From Serinus canaria (taxonomy: Eukaryota > Chordata > Aves > Passeriformes > Fringillidae), in the NCBI RefSeq assembly GCF_022539315.1, contig NC_066315.1, forward strand, positions 126,143,374 through 126,207,373: DNA of 64,000 bases, given 5' to 3'. The notes beneath the pieces are model-generated. The model worked only from the letters and a program-made list of their open reading frames with translations. It was not told the origin of the DNA and did no database searches. Position 1 is the stretch's first letter. Each line of letters opens with the position of its first letter. A program made the translations under genes and the position numbers. Below, piece by piece: positions 1 to 12,700 of this stretch.

Positions 1-3000
1 TTAAAACATTTTCCCCTGAGGCAAACTTTCTGATGGCAACTGACATGACTGGTGTTTTGACAATGCTGCCTTTTCAAGAGAGTCTAATCAGGCCAGGGCT
101 CAGTTCCTGGAGGAAAATGGATAACAGGTGCTTAACCCAGCTGGACTGTTTGAATTAGCCTGGCTGGCAAAAGAAGCCTGTGGCCTAATGTTCACCATAA
201 GAGCAGTCAGGCTCCATGGCTCAGCTCAGATTGTACTGCTGGAATCCAAACCTGGTGCTGAAGGAGACGCTTAAGACTCCACTGAAGTTTACTATGGGTC
301 TGTGCCTACAAGATTCAGAACTGAGCTGAGTTAAAATAACAAGTAGCAAGAAAGTACAATCATTTATAAGACTGATCATTTCAGAAAAAAATTGGGGGGA
401 GAAAAATGGGCATTTACAACAGACTAAAACACCTTTTTCTAGAGTTATACCCAACTGTAATTTAATTTCTATATCTTTTTTTATTTATCTTCTTTTTTGT
501 TTGAAAAATGAGAAAATCATTGTATCAATGTCATTTCAGGAGAAACCCTTAATCCTGTGCTTGAGCCACACTGGCTTCAAAGAGACATCCACACATTTCC
601 TGTGCACACTGCTCCTGGCAAGGGGGCTTGATTTATGTTGCTATGCCCTGAATCCTTATGTTTACTACCTGTGAGAGTAGCAGACCACTGGGTGTTGCCA
701 CGTCCAGGGAGCTGTAGAGGAGAAAGCATGGTATGGGGTCATGACAGAGCTCTTCCCACCCCACTGTCACTGCTCTAGGGGAGCTGTTTGGCATCTCAGG
801 CTCTAATAATTTTCTCCACAGAGCAATACACGAGCACATCAGTGATGGACAAATATCTTCTTGGAGGAGTTCTGTCACAGTATAGCTGTGTGTAGATGGA
901 TAGTGATAACTACACTGAATCCTTGGGTTTTTGTAGTGTTAATGCAGCCAGTCAGGACTGTAAGAAGGTTTTGTCTGCCCTGTGTTTTATATCCAATGTT
1001 GCAAGTTTAATGCCTGTCTTCTTCAGTGACTTGAAAGGATTTGCTCTTCCCTGCCTTTAGGGTACAGATCAGTTTCTGTAGAGTAGTTTTCTCTTTCTCA
1101 GAAGCTCTGAAGATTGACCACAGCTTCACAGCGTAGACAGAGTTTACCATTGCTGCTAGCATGTTATATTCATTCAGTCAGTGCAACGTACATGCCCCAT
1201 TCTGATTTCCAGAATTAAGCTAGACTGCAGACTTAGGGGCAGGTGAGGTGTTTTTTTCTCAGTCTAATTACCAGAGGTCATGAAATAGGGTTTTTTTCTC
1301 TTTAATCTGACCATAGTCACTATCTAAAACTGACTGGCAATGTGCTACCTTCTTTGATTTCTCATGTTCTCTTCCTTCAGCATACTATAATTGTTACTTT
1401 TAAGTTGTTCAATGAAACTGCTGAATTTGTTGCAGGCTACTGATCAGTGCCTGTAGTAGTAGTATTTGAGTAGAAGTTCTGTGAACCGTGCAGAAGTAGA
1501 AACCTATTTTATCACGGTATATGGTTTTACAGGTCTTGACACAGTAACCAGGTGGTGCCCGTAAATCAAATGTTCATAGGTCTTTAAATTTAACGGAATT
1601 ATCTGACAACCTAACTTACTTACGGCTTCTTGTAAGCTTAGAAGAATCAAATTCTGTTTTTCTTAAAAAATCTTGAGATATTCAGTGGAATGCTAACAAT
1701 TTTTTCTCAGTCCTTGGAAATTTTCACCAACTGAAAATACAGAATAGTTTCTTACTTGAAAAACAAAAACAATCTCTTTGCCGCAGTTCGTTCTGTTATT
1801 GGTGATGAAAAAGTTAAGTAATAGAATCTAGTTCCTGCTTATTAGCTGTGCCTTTGAGGGTGCTGTAGGCAGAGCTAGCACGTGCCATGCTACTGTCTCA
1901 GGGACCCTACAGCCCCATAGTCCAGATACCACTTGATGGCATCAAGGTGTTGAGAAGACAATGGACACATGTCAGAAGACTTGTTGAAAAATCAGAGCTT
2001 GTTGAAAAATCTGTCTACATGCCTTAACTGCAAAGAGTTAAGAGTAGCTTAGCTTCAAACAAGGTAGTAAAAGTGGAAACTGTTTTTTCCAAATCTTAGA
2101 GATATTTTAATCATGTCATATACATAGGAGAAAGTCACCTGGACTTTTTTTTACCCCTTATCCCTCAAAACCTGACCAAAGCTTTGGTTGTCACTCTTTT
2201 TCCAGAATTTATCCTATAGTGGTTGTAGTGATGACACACTTTCTCTTCTGTGTTGGAATCTTTTTTTCAGTTTGTATATCTTGAGTAGAGAGATAATTCA
2301 GGAAGAAATAGGGGAAAAAAAAAGGATACTTATCCTTCAGTATCTGCCCATATCTATCATTAAACTTAAATACAACAACAATCCAAAACCTCTTAAATCT
2401 TAGATTGATGATTAAAATTTCTTGCAGTTGTCAATTTCTTATGGCAAAATACCCAACAAGATTGGATATGGGTGGAAACTTGCAAGACAGGGTTTTTTTT
2501 ATGACAGGTGTAAATATGCTTCCTTCCCTTAAGTGCTCACAAATATCACAGTAAAACACGTTGACAAGTTCGACAGGACCATATTTATACTAGGGTGATA
2601 AAAATACAGCTTATCAAGTGCTATAAAGCCAGGGGCACACTTCTTTGGAGAAAAGAATGCAAAGACAATGTGAGTCGGACTGATCAATGAGGTCTGCTGT
2701 TCAGAGTCAGCTCGAAAGGATACTGCAGTAGTTTTGTTCTCCAAGTTGGGGAACTGCCCAAATAGCATCTTTTTCCCCCCTCCACAACATGTCAGCAACA
2801 GCAACACAGCCATTTTAAATTACTTCAAACCACTGTTAAATCTCTACCAACACATCCAAAATAATTTTCTCCAAACAGCTTTCAGCTGCCCTTTTGAAGT
2901 CACAGCAGCACTATAGAGGTGAAAAGCTCTAACTCCTGCTTGTGCTCCTGTGAGTCATTCAATGCTTCAAGGTGTTTATTTTTCTGAGAAAGTATTTCAA

Positions 3001-6000
3001 TTTGCCACTTACAGTTAAGACACGTTTACCACCAAATTGTTGGAGCTAGAACTGAGTTTCTTCAACAGCTTGTGTCCCTAGCAATCTAATAATGGAATTT
3101 AACGTGTCACCAATACAGCAGACTTTCATTCTGCTAAAAATTTACTCATAGTATTTGCTGTCAAAATATTGCAGATCCACTAGATATTTTATGGATTTTT
3201 CTTTAAAAATCATACTATGCAAAGAGAAAGACCTTAATCTTTAAAACAAGTAATTTCAGTCATAGACTTTTTTAAATAAGTGTTTTGAGGAATACCAGCC
3301 ATTTTTTAATAACAATCCACAACCTGAAGATCAGAAACAACTTTATATATTTCCTAGAAAATATCCATATCCTAGAAAATATCTTAAAAAGGAAAAATAC
3401 GATGTTGAATGTCAATGACCATTAACAGTGGAATTTCTTTAAATACAACTGTCTAACAATTCAAAGATTAGACTAGTAGATGTTTTTCTCTGTACTTCTA
3501 GGAGACAAGTCACTTGTTTTATGGCACAGTGCAGGCAGCTATAAATCACACCCAAGGGTTAGCAGTGGAGACCACTGATGTTAAGTGGGTGACTCCCTTT
3601 GCCTGTAGGATATGCACCTGTCCATGTGCTACTGCCACAACACCGTTCAGGCAGTAAAACACACTTTTTTTTAAATATTGTCATGAGACACCTGGTTGCT
3701 CCCACCCAGGTCTATGTAAAGTCTCAGTGTACTCATGAGCAAGGCAGAGGCTGAGCACCACAGAGGACTGAGTACAGAAAAGAGTTTAACATATCAGATG
3801 ACATGAAATGCCTGTGGTGGCAAAGGCACTCATGTTAATCACAAGAGTGTCATTGCCTACATTTCTGGAGGATGCAGATAGTCAGTCTCTAAGCAGTAAG
3901 ACATCAAAGGGGAAGACACTGAAGGATTCTGAAATTTACATTCCTTCCTAATAATTTCCCTTTTCCAGAAGATCATTTACCATTTACATTAGCCACAAAG
4001 CAATACCTGCAACTACTGCTATTTTGATTAGTTTTTGTAAGTCAACAAGAGAATAAATAAAAAACACAAGCAAATATATTTCTCCACTTACTTGATTTGG
4101 AAGGTTTTAGGTCACATCTGCTCCCATCAACTTCCACCATGTTCAGATACTAAACCATCTGGGACATATTGAGAAAGATATACTCAAGGGAATTCTTACA
4201 GAGGAATGTCATAAAGTGGGTCACTCACTAAACCTTTTCAATGGAAAACTAAGCAGAAATTGGCCTATATGATAGAGAAGGATGAAATACATTTGGATGT
4301 GGACACTGCATCAGAGTGTGGATCTGAAGGTAGGACTGTGCAGAAAGCAGAGCTTACAACCTACTGTAAGTAATTACATTGACTTGCTAGTGGGGGCAGC
4401 ATGCTTTCTAATTATTTCTTATATCTCATGGAGTTTCAGTTTGAATTGTTGACTCATTCTCCACTTTTCTTTTTTTGAAGATAAAATTTGGAGAATTTTT
4501 TTTTATTGCTACCTACAAGGCAGATGGATATTTGCAGTAAACTAACATTTAAAACTAACTCCCTTGTCAAAGCAAACTGTTGCAGATGTGCATTTTCCTT
4601 CAAGAGAGAAGAAATTGTAAACTTAAATTATATTAAAAAGTTCAGTGGTAAATGCAACAGTGTTTAAACAAGATTTGATGGCAAGGTACACTCGATTATT
4701 TACTGCATAGATGACAGGGATAGAAAAAACTCTCTAGGAGACCCTTCCATTGAGTTGTGAAGTTCAGAAAGGACCCTAATTCTTCCTAAACTACTTCTCT
4801 GAGGAGAGTTGAGGTGTGTCTGGATTTGCACTTCATTCCAACTAGTTCAGCTATTGTTTATGTTTATAAATTATTGTTTATGCTTAAATGATTATTTATG
4901 CACAATCAATCCTTTATACCACTTGGCTAAGATTTGAAAGTTTCAGCATGCTTGGCTAAAATTCACTTAATAGGTACCTGATGTGATAAGGAGTCTCTCC
5001 AACTTGAGCAGTCGTCTTGAGAAGCCCAGGGACCCCCTTTCTCTACTCAAGGGCAGGTAGAGCTGGGCAGCCCACTGCCATGCAGGAAGAACACTGTCAT
5101 GCCAACACTGACACAACAGGTAGTGCACTTTTTTATGTTCAATAGCAATTATACTGTTTAATTCTCAGGACTTTATTAGTATTTAAGATACAAGACAATT
5201 AAGAGTATTAACAAATATGACAAGTATATACAAAAAGCCTGAAATTAGGGAAAAAAATATAAGTACTGCCTTGTCAATTTGTTCCATATTTTTAACAGCC
5301 ATCAATCTGAAATGTCAATCTGAAATGAATCATTGAGAATCAAGCAAGAAAGACAGTCTACACAAAATTTTGAATCTGTTAGACCTTAAACTAAAATACT
5401 GTTTGCAGTTCAAATATTCTCACAAGTAATCCTTGCTCATCTTTATCATGCATGTTCAATAAAAGAAAAGAAAAGAAGAATGTCATATTAGGTACAAATC
5501 TATCAGGAGGTGGTATCCTTCTGTATCATAGTAACAATTTAGAAAAAGTGATGCTTGTAAAATGATGTCTTATTTTTTAAAAAGCCACTGTGATATGGGG
5601 CTAGTGAAAGATGTAAGAGAAGGTGACTTTATTAACAGCAAAACTTGGGTGTAGATTGCCAGGTGGGACCACTGCCACCAAGTGGAAGTAAGATCTGTGT
5701 CCATTCACATCAGAGGTCCATCACATTCTCTTTCAGTGAGCATGCTGCAAAAGCTAGTCCAATTTTTATACAACTAAAAACACGCTATCCCTTGGGGCAT
5801 AGATACAGGAAAACTGTAAACAGTCTGTCTCTGGGGTATAGATATGGGATCTGGGCTTCCCCAAAATTCTGTCAATAGGAAGTTCATTTGCATAGGCAGA
5901 GACACGTATATATTTAGTTGAGATAATGTAACTGCCTTTCATTACCATATAATTATTTTTATAATCCTGCTCCTTTCCTGGTTTTTATTTCTTGCAACAG

Positions 6001-7600
6001 TGAGTAGGTCTCACTAGATACTAAGCATGTTAAATAATACTTTTGAGAAACTTCAATCAACTTCTCCTTTGAACTTCATCAAGTTCTATTTCTTACATTA
6101 TGTAAATGCTCACAACATGTATTAAATTTTTCATTTCAATTTGCATTAATCACTTCTTAGGTCAGAATTCAATTGCATTTGTTAACATATTGTCCATTAA
6201 CATTGTTAGCAATGCTTTTGCTCATGTTCATGTGTAGAAATTTTGGGTTCTAACTAGAATAACTTGGGAACATGTATATTACTGTACTGTGTGTTCTGCT
6301 ACAGACTCTCTTTGTCATCTTGGATGAACGACCTACTCTATTAAATTCATTGTTTCTGTCAGCATCCATCCATTATAAATTTGGAATAAAATTTCCCCAT
6401 ATCAGAGTGGCTGATGCCAGGATAAAATTTCTAAATGGCAGTGAAATGTTGAGGGTCTTTTTAGTAGGCAAGGACTTGGAAAATCTTTTGAATAAAAAGA
6501 ATCAACTAATAAGAACAGTTATTCAGTAGATGGATAGATGAACTCATGGACCTCAATATAATTTTCCTTAGCAAACTCATTAACTTCTTTCCCCATGAAG
6601 CCAGCACTGTAAAAATAGGATTATTGTCTAAATTAGTTTTTAAAAAAAACATCAGAAATTAACATGATTTTTTTCAGAAGCACAGATGTATTTTCTTGCC
6701 TAAAATTAAAAAAATACTGATGTACTATTGGTACATACACCCCGCATATCACTGAAATATTTAGTATATGCCTAAATTGTGACAGAATTTTGATTCAGAC
6801 CTGCTTGGGGAGCTAATTCATCCATGGATAATCACCACTCCCTGCAGGTTGATCTGCTCATTTCATGTTAAAAAGAGGGCAACTCTGCAAATGCACAGCA
6901 TTAATCCCTTTTTATTTCTTGCAGGGTGCAAGAACTGCAAATACCAGATAGCTGAAATATTTGAGTAGATTATACTTTTTTTACCCTTCCAAATCTTTTA
7001 AGTTGTAGTTTTAAGGAAAGAGCCTTTTTCTTTACAGAGACAATGGAGGTTCTTCTACTGGGTAGAGTTGTTCTGTGAAACGTCTTCACAATTAAATCTG
7101 TATATGGATCCATCACCTTAATTGTGTGCATTAGAGAAAGTGACAGAAATGTCTCCAATATGGAGCTACAGGGATCATGGTGGAATAATTCTGTTTGTAT
7201 GTACATCTAAACAGTTACTTTTTTTTCTGTTTTTACAAAAGAGTTTAGGGATAGATGTTAGATTGAACTTTTTCCTTACTTTTTCAGACATTCCTTCAAA
7301 CTAGGTCTTTCCTGGGAGAGCTTATTGCCTAAAGTGAATTAATTGGCTAAATGTGAAATGAAGCCTGCTTCTAAAGCCACAGTGCATGCACTGCTTTTCC
7401 ACCCAGTAAAGTCTGACCAGTACATAGAAATTTATCACAATTCATCCAATATTTCCACTTATAGCCCTTCATTTTCAAGGCATCCGTTATCACTAGAGAA
7501 CTTCTGACTATACATGGAAATATAAAAATGCAAGTCTCAAACACCACAGGCTTCCAAAATCCAAGGATGGATTATTTTTAATAATGCTAAGCTAAGTCTG
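1..7600. other. AT-rich noncoding DNA, no gene seen
   Basis: No frame here exceeds about 95 codons, and none shows a recognisable domain or splice-flanked exon pattern. Scattered homopolymer runs, stop-dense frames and low CpG content fit intergenic or intronic vertebrate DNA. Small tandem duplications are present near 1980-2011, 3352-3383 and 5288-5328, and an AAAAG-type simple repeat at 5461-5480. I see no recognisable transposon before the CR1 that begins near 7604. Very old repeats could be missed by eye. Confidence 0.6.
5461..5480. repeat. AAAAG-type simple repeat
   Basis: A short purine-only run of AAAAG-like units, read directly. It is too short to be informative beyond marking low-complexity sequence. 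Confidence 0.8.
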
Positions 7601-7603
7601 TGT

Positions 7604-8425
7604 GATAACTGGAACTGGAAACGACCCCAGGAGATTCCATCCTTCTACTTCTGGGCAGTACTTAAAAATAGAAAATGTGGAATATTCCCCATATTCCCCT
7701 TCTCAGCCAGATGAGTTTTCACTGATCTTGCCATTTAGAAGCTTTTTTAAATTCATTCACCTAGGTTAATAGCTATTATATCTTGTCTAATTTAATATTA
7801 CGTATTGTGAAAAAAATTTCTGCAGCTGACATTCTAAATACTTGTAAACCAGAATAATTTTTCTACTTAATCTTATTTTGTCAAGACTAGACAACCCCAG
7901 TTCCTCCAGCTGCTTCTTAGAGGTAGTGTTTGTAAGACCTCAGCATATCATGGGTGCTTTGTTCTGGACTCTCTGTTAACATGCACCTGGACACAGAGCT
8001 CTAGCTGAAGTTTAGACCTGTGCTGGGCAGAGCAGGCTTGCACTCTGTACTGAGGCTATTTAATGTGCTTTGAGTCCCGTCCCATTTCTCTGCCTTCTTG
8101 ACAGAACCTTAACCCATGGCCAGGGAGAGACTAGATTTGCAGTAATCCATGGATACTTTTCCTCAACATTATTTACTTGCTTTATCATTCTAATTTCTGA
8201 TATGGTCACTGACTTTTTCCTAAAATTAAAATTCGGACCTTATTTTCTTTGGATTGAATTCCATTTTGATTTTTTCATGTAATCCTTTTAGCTGTCAGGA
8301 GATTCTGATTTCTAGTTCTACAGCATCCTCAGGTCAGTCTCAGATCAGGGTCAAGGGCAGATTTCATGAGAATTCTTTCCATTCTGTCTTCCAAGATATT
8401 AATGAAACTTCAAGGACAGATGTGT
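7604..8425 (-). mobile_element. old CR1 LINE fragment, 3' half
   Basis: Read on the plus strand, the segment follows the reverse complement of a CR1 LINE in the right order. Near 7608-7645 is a diverged copy of the CR1 3' motif (a GGAACTGGAAACGACCCC-like stretch followed by a GTCCA-like stretch). Near 7807-7840 is a counterpart of the GTGAAGAA-TTTTTCCT stretch. At 7885-7920 is the AGACTAGACAACCCCAGTTC block, and at 7965-8035 the TCTGGAC / GGACACAG-ACTC-AGCTGAGGT region. Near 8245-8285 and 8385-8415 are the GAATTCCATT and CCAAGATATTAATGAA stretches of the distal ORF2 and 3' region. Divergence is high (many substitutions and indels), so this is an ancient insertion with no intact reading frame. 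It is probably the same element as the 9370-9700 segment. The match is to remembered CR1 consensus features; subfamily is not assignable by eye. Confidence 0.8.
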
Positions 8426-8429
8426 CTGG

Positions 8430-9360
8430 ATGCCTCCCCACCAAGTTTTCCTCTTTTGCAGAGGGCTTGAGTGCATTCTGTGGCGTCCCAGCACCCCAAT
8501 CTCTTGAATGGAAAGACAAATAAGGGTGCATGTTTCAGTTCAAAACTGTTAAATTTCTTACCATCAATCTCTCGTGTTCTTTTCCAGTTTGGGTATTAAG
8601 TTCAGTATGCTTTTCGAACTTGCACACACTTCTCATTTTAGTCAGAAATTTTTGGAATTCTGTTGTGCAGGCATATTTTAAATATTTCCAACATTTTCAG
8701 GTTTTAGATTCACTGGAAATGGTTGACTGTTTTTCACAAAGTATTTATTTCAATCATCTCTTAGCAGCTTTTTGAAAAAAAACATGTGAATATATGAATG
8801 TAACCAAATTTCCACACAATAGGTTTTTTCTGTCTGTGCATAGATACATTACTACATTGTGGTTGAGGATCATAAAATGACCTTTAGTGATAAATATAAC
8901 TCCCCCTTTATTTTAAGAATTGTACTTTATGCCAAATCTCTAATTAGATTCTTTGTCATGAAACTTTAACAATTGTGAACTGCATAGTTTTCACATTGCT
9001 TTTGCATTCACCATCCCACATGCATATTTTAATTTTTCATATTTCAGAAGGCAGTAACTATTCTATTAATATTGCATTAAACATGAGTGTTCTATAAGCT
9101 TTTAGGAACATATTACCCTTGTTCCTGGACAATAGACTCCAGGGGCATATGCAGAAAATGAGCCTATCTTCAATATGGTTTTGTTCATCCACAAGTTTGT
9201 TTTCAAGGAAATAGTGCTAGAACTTATTTGGGATTGCTAAAAAGCCTCACTTTTGATCCTCTAAGCATAGACAAAAAGTTTGTAGTTCCTGAAAGAGAGA
9301 GGTATTTATGTTGTACAGAACAGGGATATAATGCTTTCAGAAGGCAAAGTCACAGCCCTA
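8430..9360. other. unrelated sequence between two CR1 segments
   Basis: About 0.9 kb of AT-rich sequence lies between two stretches that match the CR1 order. In typical CR1 the corresponding distance is only a few hundred bases, so an insertion into the CR1, or two separately inserted CR1s, is implied. I recognise no repeat family in this spacer and saw no clear terminal inverted or direct repeats at its edges. Confidence 0.45.
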
Positions 9361-9518
9361 TAGAATGACAGAGGTTGACCACCACACAGCAGTTTCTCCA
9401 GGAGGAGGCTGTGGGAAACCCTACGGAAAACCTTGGAGAAATGCAGGTAGACAATGTCCACCCCACACTGACTGAGCCGGATCATTTGACACAGAAGGCA
9501 ATCAACTTTGTCAAGCAA
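9306..9518 (-). pseudogene. decayed CR1 ORF2 reverse-transcriptase segment
   Basis: The minus-strand frame reads VYLHFSKVFRRVSHSLLLEK, a clear relic of the CR1 reverse-transcriptase motif A region, normally (V)YLDFSKAFDTVSH followed by a leucine-rich LLEKL stretch. The aspartate expected in the YLD position (catalytic in motif A of non-LTR retrotransposon reverse transcriptases) is histidine here, and the aspartate of the AFD triplet is arginine. The protein could not be catalytic. The frame is only about 70 codons and is closed by stops on both sides, as expected for an old, 5'-truncated LINE copy. Confidence 0.85.
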
Positions 9519-9705
9519 GATTTGCCTTCGGTGAATTCAAAAGTTTTTCCCAATCTTGGGCTTCATCTATGATAGCCCCCAGGAGGATTCATTTAATAAC
9601 TTTCCCAGGGACTGGAGTAAGGCTGATATGTCCATAATCTCCTGGCTCATCCATTGGAGATCCTCCATTTGTCAATCTAAAGACTAGGTGGAAAAAAGTG
9701 TTCAC
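9370..9705 (-). mobile_element. old CR1 LINE fragment, ORF2 reverse-transcriptase region
   Basis: The plus strand follows the reverse complement of CR1 ORF2. A diverged counterpart of the GTGTCAAA-GCCTT stretch is followed by the AAATGCAGGTAGACAATGTC block near 9440-9460. Next come the TTTGTCAAGCAAGATTTGCC and GGTGAATTC block at 9507-9540, and the TTTCCCAGGGACTGGAGTAA block with the downstream GCTGATATGTCCATAATCTC stretch at 9600-9645. These encode, on the minus strand, successive reverse-transcriptase segments around motif A. It is oriented like the 7604-8425 fragment and lies 5' of it within the element, so both are probably one insertion later split. Confidence 0.88.
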
Positions 9706-12700
9706 TGGTTAGTCTTCTGAGGGTACTTTGGAATACACTAGGACTTCCTAATCCCTTACACTACTTAGTGGAGAGACAAACCTCCTGACACCTGCCAAGT
9801 TGCTTGTATTCATGGTCATGTCACTTGAAGAACATGATCCAATAAGTAGATGTCGCCAGACGACAAATACTGAAGAGCAGCCTCTCCAAAAGACTGGTGG
9901 TATTTCTCCTTCCCTTAACTTTATCAAGTATTCAGTGATTAAATCATTGCCACAAAGTGAAAAGACAAGCTCCACTCCTTATTTCTAAATTTGCTGTTGC
10001 TCAGGTGGATACTGTTACTACTGTTAATATTTTATTCCAGGCTGATTGTAATGCTGATGTCCCATCTTGGCCATGACCACCTAGATGGAGAGCTGTGTTC
10101 CTTTGCTCCCTCTGTGTTTTGCCAGGGCATGCTGAAAAAACTGAAACTGTATCTGAGAAGTCATCTTGGGAAATCCAAATGTTCAAATAGGAGAGGAAGG
10201 AATTGAAACCAAGTCTCACACCACCTAGGTTCTTTTTCTGTCAGTAACCTCCTATGGCTGCCATAGCCAACTCCATGAAAGTATTTGGGGTTAAGGCTGC
10301 TAAGTAAAGTCAAAAATCTTTCTGTGGCCTGATTAAGCTCCTAATCCTTTGTGAGAAACTAGTTCTGGAAGACATATACCTCTTCCTCATTTTTGATGGA
10401 GAAACCTGAGTGCCTTAATGCTCTAGCCTTATTAAGGAGAATTAAGCTGCATGTTCTTCCTACTGTTAACAAAAGCACTTATTCACAGCAGGACCACCAA
10501 GTCCTAGGTGTCTGGAATTTCAAGGCCAGATTTTGGCTTGAAAATTCTACCTTTTTAGATAAGAATTATGTCTTCAGATATCTGCATAATTTCAACATTG
10601 TTATCCTAAGTGCTGAGAACTGCAGTGCTCAGTAATACAATGCGTGTGTTTTGTTGACTGGATTCTGATGCTAGCCCATTTCACAAAAGATTTTTTTTTT
10701 TAAATTTAAAAACTGTAGCTAATTAACTACTTTCTGATTAAATTCATTTCATGGGAAAATGTTGCTTAGCCCAGTATGCTTTGTCAGAAATATATTGTTT
10801 AACAAAAGTTGATGCAGGGCAAGGCAGTTTTCCCCCAGTTTCCTGAATTGCCTCAGTATCCCATATTTTCAGACAGATCTGCACTGCACTGAGATAATGG
10901 TATGAGGATTTCAGTGTCCCCATTCCCAAGCCATTTTCTGGTAGCCAAAGGTCCCAGCAGGTTAGAGAAAGGTTAGATACCTGGAAATCCTGATGTCTCT
11001 TCTCTCCAGTTGTTACTGTGGTGCTTTTCAGAAAGACCTCCATACAGGCTCCTTCAAGACCAGAATACAGGGATTTCTGACTCCACCTGTCCCGGGGTGA
11101 AGTGCCAGAGTTCCAGCATCCGTGGTTTGGGTGCACTTTGCCGTGCCAGAGGTCTCCATGGAGCCAGGATTTAACTAGACACACAAACCACAATCCCAGT
11201 CTACTTTTGTGGCATTGCTTTTCTTATAAAGTTTAATTCTACAAATAGCAGAAATGAACAACAGACAGGAATTTCAGTTTCAGTGAGCATGCACACACCA
11301 GTAGTCATATCTGAAACAGCGTAGCAGCACAAAAATTTCATCCAAATTTCTGGCTCCCAGGGAAATTAGGAAAATCTTTTGTCCAGATTATTTGCTTGTC
11401 CTGTCTATTCAGGTTAGACCAGAAGAAATGGAACATATAAACACCATAGAAAACCATTCCACCTTCATCTCCTTGAGCTTTATCTGAAGCCTAGCCTCAT
11501 AAAATTTCTCAGAGGTATAAAGAGAATTGACTGTTCTATTTGGATGGATTTTTAAGTGCATAAAGCACATTCTTTAAAGGCATTCTAAAAGCCACATTAC
11601 TCGGGAAATTACAGGTTTTGTTTTGCAACATTTTATACATATACATTAGAAGGTTGTGTCCCTTCAAATGAGAAGCGGCAGGGCAATTAAAATAAAATTT
11701 TAAAATAACTTTTCCTCATCTATAAAGAAATTATAAACCTGAGCTCCCCTATCTTAAAAACATTAATTTCCAATTCTGTACTCTTATAGTTTCAAAATAA
11801 TGAAAATTGCCAATTGCATGTTCCAGAAGAGTGAAAGCATTTTTCTACATAGAGGTTGACTCTATTCACTTGAAAGAATAGAAGGTGATTATATGTTCTG
11901 AAAACCACAAATCAGAGCCAGCATATGGAATGATGTGTCTGTGGTGAAGGAAAAAAACACAAATGTTCTATCATTTTTTCGTGTAAAAAATAACAAACCT
12001 TAAAATCAAGTTTCATTTACTAATAAAGAAACCAAAAATTAGTAGCTTGATTGAAAGGCATAAGTTTTCCTTTTCTTCCATAATGCTATTGTAAAATAAT
12101 CTACTTAACAATTTTATTTCTGAAATTGCTAACTAGATTTTTTATACCAAAACAAAATAGAAAATTAGATCTGTCAATAAACATATTTTTTTAATGCCAG
12201 AAACTAAAAGCTCACTAGGAAAAAAAATTGCCACATTTTGTACAGCATTAGAAAGCAAGGTTTTTGGCAGCCAACATGTGCAGCTCCCATCTGCAAAAAA
12301 TGAGCAATCAAATTCTCCTCCATGAATTATGATCAAAAGAATATCACAATATCACGAATAAATACTAGATTTTCAAAAAATGTATTTTATAATACAAGAG
12401 TCAATTAATTATGAGGGGGTTTTCCAAAATATTGATGATTTGTCACTTTACAGCACAAGCCTTCATTCAGGACAAATTGATTGGATGTTCTTCCTTTCTG
12501 CAACGCCAGCAGAAACCAGCTTGCAATTCAGCCCCTCTTCTAAAGCTTCAATAGACCAAACAGAAGGTGGCTACCCATCCCTGTGGCACAGCTAACCTGA
12601 GGGAAAGTCTTGACTTGACAATACCAACAATGGTCATAGTCAAACTTAATCCTATTTATTACTTTGACTTCATAAAAAATCTACTGCTTCTAGTAAATTG

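Noticed and set aside
6272..6529. 85-codon plus-strand open frame in AT-rich sequence
   Set aside because: No domain or family match that I recognise; composition matches the surrounding noncoding DNA.
10744..11193. 149-codon minus-strand open frame
   Set aside because: No recognisable domain, no repeated family signature and no supporting promoter or splice context. Length is within chance for 64 kb read in six frames, though it is the longest in non-repetitive sequence.
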